A stretch of 30,721 nucleotides of DNA, from NCBI RefSeq assembly GCF_030382115.1, contig NZ_JAUDRJ010000003.1, positions 2,642,321-2,673,041 on the forward strand, read 5' to 3'. This DNA is from Nostoc sp. GT001. GTDB lineage: Bacteria > Cyanobacteriota > Cyanobacteriia > Cyanobacteriales > Nostocaceae. Shown piece after piece: positions 26,347-30,721 of the stretch (the stretch's first letter is position 1; the number at the start of each line of letters is the position of its first letter). Made by a program: the position numbers and the translations under genes. The notes under the pieces are model-generated. The model did no database searches, was not told where the DNA came from, and was given only the letters and a program-made list of their open reading frames with translations.

Positions 26347-26868
26347 TTAACAGCTTGATGAAAGTGCCAGTTTGTTAATAATTAATACGAAATCGGCAAG
26401 AATCCCCATCAAATTTTCTTGATTGAGAACCGGAACGTGGACAAAAATACAACGTGCCGTGAGTTGATTTTGGCTTAAGTAGTCCAACACTGAATAGTAA
26501 AGACCTTCACAGACAAATTTCCCACAGTCGTAGCTAATCTGAATTTTTGCTGCTCCCACCACTAATTTTTCTAAATCAACTTCTGTCTGTAAAATACTTT
26601 CTCCACAGCTAGCAACTGCTTCCACACTTAATTGTGTACGGCTTGCAGCCATGCCACAACAGATGATGTAATCAGGTTGGATTGCCTTGATTTTTTCCAT
26701 TACCTGAGTACTGGCAAGTTGCACATCTACGGGTAACTGGCGTAAAAAAGTTAAGTTATGTGGTATCAACTCAAGTTTGGTAACTTCAAGTAATAAATCA
26801 TCAGAAGAATTTGACTGTTGATCTTTTAGCCAAGTGTCAAAAGAAGTTAATAGAATTCTTTTCTTCAT
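26347..26868 (-). CDS. Short pyroglutamyl-peptidase I-like protein (peptidase C15)
   Basis: 173 residues. Family C15 cleaves N-terminal pyroglutamate with a Glu-Cys-His triad. Here Glu83 ('QLSVEAVA'), Cys120 ('SYDCGKFVCEGLYYSVLDYL') and His144 ('FVHVPVL') fit; the Cys-His spacing of 24 equals that of the classical enzyme. The N-terminal 'ILLTSFDTW' replaces the usual LxTGFxPF. The Glu-Cys spacing is only 37 rather than about 63, so a loop of roughly 26 residues, normally part of the substrate pocket, is missing and the protein is about 40 residues short. Activity on pyroglutamyl peptides is therefore uncertain. It is the first gene of a pair with the DUF3370 gene and divergent from hisH across 58 bp. 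Confidence 0.8.
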   Translation of the reverse strand: MKKRILLTSFDTWLKDQQSNSSDDLLLEVTKLELIPHNLTFLRQLPVDVQLASTQVMEKIKAIQPDYIICCGMAASRTQLSVEAVASCGESILQTEVDLEKLVVGAAKIQISYDCGKFVCEGLYYSVLDYLSQNQLTARCIFVHVPVLNQENLMGILADFVLIINKLALSSSC

Positions 26869-26926
26869 AACAAATATTATTTAGAATAGAAAAACCCTCC
26901 ATAATAAATTTACAAGGAGCAGGTAA

Positions 26927-27562
26927 ATGCCAGTAATTGCGGTCGTAGATTATGAGATGGGAAATTTGCACTCAGTTTGCAAAGGCTTGGAAAAAGCTGG
27001 GGCAACTCCTAATGTTACTTATTCTCCAAAGGAATTAGAGCAGGCAGATGCTATAGTCCTACCGGGAGTGGGAGCATTTGATCCAGCAGTGCAACACCTG
27101 CGATCGCGTGGTTTAGAACAACCTATTAAAGAAGCGATCGCAGCTGGTAAACCTTTTTTGGGAATTTGTTTAGGATTGCAAATTCTTTTTGAATCAAGTG
27201 CAGAAGGTACCCAACCAGGACTAGGAATTATCAAAGGAAAAGTGCGGCGGTTTCGTCCCGAACCTGACATCACTATTCCTCACATGGGTTGGAATCAATT
27301 GGAAGTTACTCAACCAAAAAGTATTTTGTGGGAGCATTTGCCGTCAGATCCTTGGGTGTATTTTGTCCATTCCTATTATGTTGACCCAATAGACCCGCTA
27401 ATCCGTGCAGCAACTATCACTCACGGTACTCAAACCGTCACAGCGGCGATCGCCCATGAAAACCTGATGGCAGTCCAATTTCACCCCGAAAAATCCTCTA
27501 ATATTGGATTGCAAATCCTGTCTAATTTCGTTGCTCAAGTCCGCGAAAAAATTCCTGCCTAA
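26927..27562 (+). CDS. hisH: Imidazole glycerol phosphate synthase, glutaminase subunit
   Basis: 211 residues, normal for HisH. It releases ammonia from glutamine and passes it to HisF, which makes imidazole glycerol phosphate (histidine pathway) and AICAR. The class I glutamine amidotransferase triad is visible: Cys81 in 'FLGICLGLQILF', His186 and Glu188 in 'VQFHPEKS'. 'VVDYEMGNLHSV' at the N-terminus and 'VLPGVGAFDPA' (oxyanion region) are family hallmarks. A strong AAGGAG lies nine bases before the ATG. No other his gene is adjacent, as usual in cyanobacteria where his genes are scattered. Confidence 0.97.
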   Translation: MPVIAVVDYEMGNLHSVCKGLEKAGATPNVTYSPKELEQADAIVLPGVGAFDPAVQHLRSRGLEQPIKEAIAAGKPFLGICLGLQILFESSAEGTQPGLGIIKGKVRRFRPEPDITIPHMGWNQLEVTQPKSILWEHLPSDPWVYFVHSYYVDPIDPLIRAATITHGTQTVTAAIAHENLMAVQFHPEKSSNIGLQILSNFVAQVREKIPA

Positions 27563-27603
27563 TATTCTTTTTGTAATTTGTTCTTTGTCTTTTGTCTAAA
27601 ACT

Positions 27604-27658
27604 AATACTTCTCTACGAGAGGCTGCGCCCGAAGCGAAGCTATGCCGCAGGCTTTACG
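27604..27658. repeat. Dispersed Nostoc-type repeat, copy 2
   Basis: AATACTTCTCTACG followed directly by the 41-bp block that also occurs at 8877-8917; it lies between hisH and rsmD. It is flanked by TGACCAATGACTAATAACC-type short heptamers (about 27674-27693). It could fold through GCTGCGCC/GGC pairing. Confidence 0.8.
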
Positions 27659-27695
27659 GCTTTGCTCAGTACAAGTGACCAATGACTAATAACCA

Positions 27696-28241
27696 ATGAG
27701 CCTGAGAATTTACGGTAATCGCCAGCTAAAAACTTTACCAGGAAAAGAAACTAGACCCACTAGTGCGCGAGTAAGAGAGGCAGTCTTTAATATTTGGCAA
27801 GGAGAAATTGCAGGTTGTCGCTGGCTAGATTTGTGCGCTGGTACTGGTTCAATGGGCGCAGAGGCTTTGTGTAGAAGAGCCAGCTTAGTAGTAGGAATTG
27901 AACAATCGAGCCGAGCCTGTACCACCATCCAGCAAAATTGGCAGCAGTTAACTAATGCCGAACAGGAATTTCGGGTATTGCGGGGAGATATTACCCAGCA
28001 GTTAAAAACTTTATCAGGTAAACAGTTTGATAGAATCTACTTCGATCCACCTTATGCCAGTGGATTGTACCAGCAAGTATTAGAAGCGATCGCTCACTAT
28101 CAACTTTTAGATCCTAGCGGTGAAATCGCAGTTGAACACGCCTCACAAGGTTGGACACCGCCAGAGATTCCCGCTTGGGAAATTTGCCGCCAGAAAGTTT
28201 ACGGCAACACATCACTTACTTTCTACAAAATTATGGAATGA
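27696..28241 (+). CDS. rsmD: 16S rRNA (guanine-966-N2)-methyltransferase
   Basis: 181 residues, typical of RsmD, which methylates G966 of 16S rRNA with S-adenosylmethionine. 'RPTSARVREAVFNIWQ' is the N-terminal hallmark, 'WLDLCAGTGSMGAEAL' (about 43-58) binds SAM, and 'IYFDPPYASGLYQQV' holds the catalytic (D/N)PPY motif. 'GEIAVEHASQ' and 'KVYGNTSLTFYKI' fit the C-terminal end. It follows hisH by 133 bp on the same strand; the gap holds a dispersed repeat, so co-transcription is uncertain. It converges on petG. Confidence 0.94.
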   Translation: MSLRIYGNRQLKTLPGKETRPTSARVREAVFNIWQGEIAGCRWLDLCAGTGSMGAEALCRRASLVVGIEQSSRACTTIQQNWQQLTNAEQEFRVLRGDITQQLKTLSGKQFDRIYFDPPYASGLYQQVLEAIAHYQLLDPSGEIAVEHASQGWTPPEIPAWEICRQKVYGNTSLTFYKIME

Positions 28242-28245
28242 AAAG

Positions 28246-28355
28246 AGTGGGGAGTGGGGAGTAGGGGAGAAAAATTGCTTCCTTGTCCTCCTTGTCCCCC
28301 TTTCCTCATCCCACTCAAGACTCAGCGCTCACCACTGGGCACTCTCTCTACTCTC
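28246..28355. repeat. Short tandem heptamer repeats between rsmD and petG
   Basis: AGTGGGG at 28246-28252 and 28253-28259, then AGTAGGGG from 28260, face C-rich runs (28283-28310) of CCTTGTCCTCCTTGTCCCCC. The arms could pair into a hairpin at this convergent junction. This is the STRR style of heterocystous cyanobacteria. Confidence 0.55.
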
Positions 28356-28469
28356 TCATCCCCCCAACTGATTGGGGCGCTTGTATTGCTTATATGCAGC
28401 GTAAAAAAGTCCGGCGAGAGTGACGAAAACTAGACCAAGGACAATACCTGATAGCAGGGGTTCAACCAC
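28356..28469 (-). CDS. petG: Cytochrome b6f complex subunit PetG
   Basis: A 37-residue protein, normal for PetG, with a GTG start at 28469-28467 and GGAG seven bases upstream. The sequence begins '[20 protein letters not shown]' and ends '[10 protein letters not shown]', the canonical PetG with one transmembrane helix and a basic stromal end. PetG is a small structural subunit needed for assembly and stability of the b6f complex in the thylakoid membrane. It is divergent from the cytochrome cM-like gene, 209 bp away, and convergent with rsmD. Confidence 0.96.
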   Translation of the reverse strand: MVEPLLSGIVLGLVFVTLAGLFYAAYKQYKRPNQLGG

Positions 28470-28678
28470 TGTAAATCTCCTTTTTGTAATTATTAAATAT
28501 TCGTTGCCTGTTTTTGATTTTACCAAATTTCGTATGAATCCTGCGCCCTACAGCCTGTTGGAGGGCGACTGCCCACAAAAAAATAGTCTTCTGTGCTTGC
28601 AGACACAATCAAGAACTTTTAAGCTATGTGTAGGAAATGAAAACTTTTTAGCACACCTAGAATTTCACAGCAAACCTT

Positions 28679-29053
28679 TTGGATAACCAGATTACCAAAC
28701 CTGAAATTTTGATTCAGCGGATCGTTTTATTGACGCTGGCTATACTGCTAGGAGTCCCTTTGGGCTTTTTTGGTGTTCAGTTGGTTCAAGCCTCCGATCC
28801 ATATGTCAAGAGTGTTCTGTCCCTAACAGGAAACCCAGTTCAAGGACACGCGATATTTCAAATTAACTGTGCTGGTTGTCATGGCTTGGAAGCAGACGGG
28901 CGAGTGGGGCTCAGTTTGCAAGCTGTTTCAAAGCACAAGTCTCGGTATGGGCTGATTCACCAAGTGATTAGTGGCGAAACACCCCCAATGCCAAAATTCC
29001 AACCCAGTGCTCAAGAAATGGCGGATCTTTTGAACTATTTAGAGTCGTTATAG
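28679..29053 (+). CDS. cytM: Membrane-anchored cytochrome c (cytochrome cM-like)
   Basis: 124 residues. The only reasonable start is TTG at 28679; an in-frame TAG lies seven codons upstream and no ATG or GTG intervenes. One N-terminal hydrophobic segment (about 14-36) would act as an uncleaved anchor or signal. A class I c-type domain follows: heme attachment 'CAGCH' (64-68) and axial Met104 in 'TPPMPKF'. 'NPVQGHAIFQINCAGCHGLE' and 'MADLLNYLESL' fit cyanobacterial cytochrome cM, a low-potential cytochrome linked to respiratory and photosynthetic electron flow. The name is from pattern recognition; other anchored cytochromes c remain possible. It is followed by a strong hairpin at 29095-29130. 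Confidence 0.85.
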   Translation: MDNQITKPEILIQRIVLLTLAILLGVPLGFFGVQLVQASDPYVKSVLSLTGNPVQGHAIFQINCAGCHGLEADGRVGLSLQAVSKHKSRYGLIHQVISGETPPMPKFQPSAQEMADLLNYLESL

Positions 29054-29094
29054 ACCTAAGAGTTTTTGGTTGTAGGATACATACAATACTCTTA

Positions 29095-29130
29095 TGTAAA
29101 AAGGCAGAATAGTATGCATGCCTTTTTACA
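29095..29130 (+). terminator. Terminator hairpin after cytM
   Basis: TGTAAAAAGGCA (29095-29106) pairs perfectly with TGCCTTTTTACA (29119-29130) around a 12-nt loop, 41 bp past the stop. The 12-bp stem has A5/T5 tracts within it, giving a T-run in the descending arm on either strand. Confidence 0.6.
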
Positions 29131-29168
29131 CCTCTGATAAATGTAAAGAAATCCTTAGATACTCGATA

Positions 29169-29218
29169 GCGTTCGCACAGTGTCTCGTAGAGACGCTTTA
29201 GCAACGTAGGAGCGTTGC
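29169..29218. repeat. Dispersed repeat with paired small hairpins
   Basis: CGTTCGCACAGTGTCTCGTA near 29169 resembles the 21-bp spacer in the repeat at 8856-8876 (TTCGCGCAGCGTGTCGCAGA). GTCTCGTAGAGAC (29182-29194) and GCAACG...CGTTGC (29201-29218) are each self-complementary. Confidence 0.5.
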
Positions 29219-29345
29219 CCTTGGCACATCACACCTGCTCTACTATGAGAAAATTCCAAACACTTAGGTGCAAGACGCCGCTCGTACCTTGCTTCTCCGT
29301 AATAGTACATACACTAACACTAACGTCCTTAACGTCTTCCCTTAT

Positions 29346-29444
29346 CTACCAAACGCTCTTTTGAGGTTGGGAGAAGAACCGCCACACTAATACCACTGTG
29401 CCTATATACATAATCATAGAAACCTCAAAATAGCCTAGCTCCAT
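29346..29444 (-). CDS. Possible small single-helix membrane protein
   Basis: A 32-codon minus-strand frame starts at the ATG 29444-29442. It reads 'MELGYFEVSMIMYIGTVVLV' followed by a short basic end ('WRFFSQPQKSVW'), so it could be one membrane helix with positive residues on one side. That is the general build of the small subunits of photosynthetic and NDH complexes, and petG and a cytochrome gene are within 1 kb. I do not recognise it as any named subunit, and the ribosome binding site is weak (GAAG about 9 bp upstream). It may be chance. Confidence 0.25.
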   Translation of the reverse strand: MELGYFEVSMIMYIGTVVLVWRFFSQPQKSVW

Positions 29445-29708
29445 ATGATAAACTTCGTCTTCTAAAGTCGTAGTGGCGAGAACTATCTTTTGTCTTTATC
29501 TTTACATCCGCTAGTATTTGCGTAGAATCTTTGATAAAAACTCATATAAACTGTATATTTTTAAGTATGTTAGCAAGTAACTATTTAATTATTGCGAAAG
29601 TGAGGTTAGTATACCTAACTCTGTAAAATTAAGGTAAAAGCTCCTAGTAAATGAGCTACGGTATAGCTTCTTTAACAGACTAAATATTCTTGAGATGCCC
29701 GAAAGCTA

Positions 29709-30473
29709 ATGACTGAAACGACCCAAATCGGTAATCGTACAATCACAGCTAGTGAACTGATTTCCTTACTGGCAAGTTATCAAATGCTGCCACAGTTGCA
29801 GCGAGAATTGATCATTGATGAGGCAATAGAGCAAAACTCGCGCTCTGCCAAGATTGCAATAGAGTGTACACCAGAGGAAGTAGCCCAAGCTAAACAGCAG
29901 TTTTACGCCGAAAAACAGTTCAAAAATGAAGAAGACATCCAGGCTTGGATGGCACATCAAGGGCTGAATCCAGATCAACTAGAAGTTATCACTACTCGTA
30001 AGCTGAAAATTGAAAAATTCAAGCAAGCCACTTGGGGTAATAAACTGGAATCTTACTTTTTTCAGTCCAAGGCAAAACTGGACAAAGTAATTTATTCCCT
30101 ACTACGAACCCAGGATGTGGGAATTGCCCAAGAACTATACTTCAGGATTCAAGCAAAAGAAAACTCTTTTGCTGATTTGGCGCGGGAATACTCACTCGGA
30201 CCGGAAGCCCAAACTGGTGGCTTGGTAGGCCCGATTGAACTGAATGCACTACATCCGATAATGGTGCAAATGCTCTCTAGCACTCAACCAGGTCAGATAT
30301 TGCCCCCTACCCGTATCGCTGAATGGTTTGTAATTTTGCGTTTAGAAAAATTTATTCCAGCACAACTGGATGAATTTATGAAAATGCGTCTGTTGAATGA
30401 ACTCTTTGAAAACTGGCTACAAGAGCAGCAAAAGCAAATCATGTCTGCACCACAAGCAGAGGGGGATACGTGA
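29709..30473 (+). CDS. Parvulin-type peptidylprolyl isomerase
   Basis: 254 residues. The N-terminal half is helical and SurA-like ('RELIIDEAIEQNSRSAKI', 'TPEEVAQAKQQFYAEKQF'), without a signal peptide. Residues about 122-216 form a parvulin domain ('VIYSLLRTQDVGIAQELYFR', 'NSFADLAREYSLGPEAQTGG', 'LVGPIELNALHPIMVQML'). A helical tail follows. Parvulins isomerise prolyl bonds and act as chaperones. Cyanobacterial members of this shape are often found next to HlyD and peptidase-type ABC exporter genes (from memory), which suggests help in protein or peptide export. Here the next sequence downstream is an IS630 transposase end, so any exporter partner is either displaced beyond the element or missing. 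Confidence 0.85.
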   Translation: MTETTQIGNRTITASELISLLASYQMLPQLQRELIIDEAIEQNSRSAKIAIECTPEEVAQAKQQFYAEKQFKNEEDIQAWMAHQGLNPDQLEVITTRKLKIEKFKQATWGNKLESYFFQSKAKLDKVIYSLLRTQDVGIAQELYFRIQAKENSFADLAREYSLGPEAQTGGLVGPIELNALHPIMVQMLSSTQPGQILPPTRIAEWFVILRLEKFIPAQLDEFMKMRLLNELFENWLQEQQKQIMSAPQAEGDT

Positions 30474-30511
30474 CAGGCGATAAACCTTTAACCAATCGAA
30501 TATAGCGGTTA

Positions 30512-30721
30512 TCAATCTTCTGAAGTACAGTAGCAGCAGTGAGTAAACCAACAAGCGTAATTCTCTATCGTCACTTCTGCAAATGCCGCATCTAATGCCT
30601 TGAGTAAATCAGGATATGTCCTTGCACCGATGCGACGGAGAATGTTCTTAATCTTCGACCAACAGTTCTCAATGGGTGAAAAATCGGGGGAGTAGGGGCT
30701 TTCTGGGGCAGGTTTTTTTGA
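30512..30721 (-). mobile_element. IS630-family transposase, C-terminal end (cut by right edge)
   Basis: The minus-strand frame is open from the window edge to a TGA at 30514-30512, giving 69 residues. 'SPYSPDFSPIENCWSKIKN' carries the last acidic residue (Glu) of the DDE triad in the usual IS630/Tc1 context. It is followed by 'RTYPDLLKALDAAF' and a 'CWFTHCCYCTSED' end typical of cyanobacterial IS630 transposases. It starts only 38 bp after the PPIase stop, so the element's left end must lie in 30474-30511. Whether the rest is intact cannot be seen. Confidence 0.85.

Larger units (their letters stand above)
29054..29708. other. Long intergenic region after the cytochrome gene
   Basis: 655 bp. 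It holds a terminator-like hairpin (29095-29130), a dispersed repeat with two small hairpins (29169-29218), and a possible 32-codon minus-strand frame (29346-29444). The last 250 bp before the PPIase gene are AT-rich and presumably hold its promoter. No RNA gene was recognised. Confidence 0.5.

Noticed and set aside
29578..29625. GTTAG-N5-CTAAC inverted repeat before the PPIase gene
   Set aside because: Five-base arms in AT-rich DNA are expected by chance; no known operator matches.

Overview
The window is chromosomal DNA from a filamentous, probably heterocyst-forming cyanobacterium (Nostocales, Nostoc-like). The evidence is a naturally split DnaE intein very close to the Nostoc punctiforme type, petG and a cytochrome cM-like gene, a cyanobacterial mntCAB operon, a DUF4347/Calx-beta giant protein, many HIP1 octamers (GCGATCGC), and the heptamer-style and hairpin-rich dispersed repeats usual in Nostoc genomes. 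No tRNA, rRNA or CRISPR array was found.

Layout. 1-584: a CAP-domain lipoprotein, cut by the left edge (minus). 849-1976: a multi-pass HGSNAT/DUF5009-like membrane protein (minus). 2599-7995: a 1798-residue secreted-type protein with DUF4347, a beta-helix and nine Calx-beta-like domains, seven of them encoded by exact-length 342-bp tandem repeats. 8290-8754: a membrane-anchored HTH protein. 9019-10479: gatA (minus). 10830-12182: the C-terminal half of DNA polymerase III alpha, led by a 36-residue split-intein C-fragment. 12382-12981: an unrecognised protein with a PD-(D/E)XK nuclease-like core. 13096-17584 (minus): a terminal oxidase operon with two DUF2231 membrane proteins, coxB, coxA and coxC. 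Its subunit II has lost most CuA ligands, which marks it as the alternative (ARTO/cox3) type, and coxA carries a one-base frameshift. 18378-21215: mntCAB, an ABC manganese importer. 21281-24077: a stand-alone CheB methylesterase domain and a REC-PAS-HK-REC hybrid kinase. 24175-24594: a DUF2237 protein (minus). 24692-24910: an IS630-type transposase remnant. 24948-26868: a DUF3370 protein and a short pyroglutamyl-peptidase-like protein (minus). 26927-28241: hisH and rsmD. 28356-28469: petG (minus). 28679-29053: a cytochrome cM-like protein. 29709-30473: a parvulin-type PPIase. 30512-30721: the C-terminal end of another IS630-family transposase, cut by the right edge (minus).

How the genes relate. 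Most of the window is housekeeping. gatA serves tRNA charging, dnaE replication, hisH histidine synthesis and rsmD ribosome methylation; petG and the cytochrome serve electron transport. The accessory interest lies in the split intein, the alternative oxidase operon (possibly broken), the repeat-expanded surface protein and the orphan nuclease-like gene. Junctions between convergent genes are repeatedly filled with hairpin-forming or heptamer repeats, which probably act as terminators.
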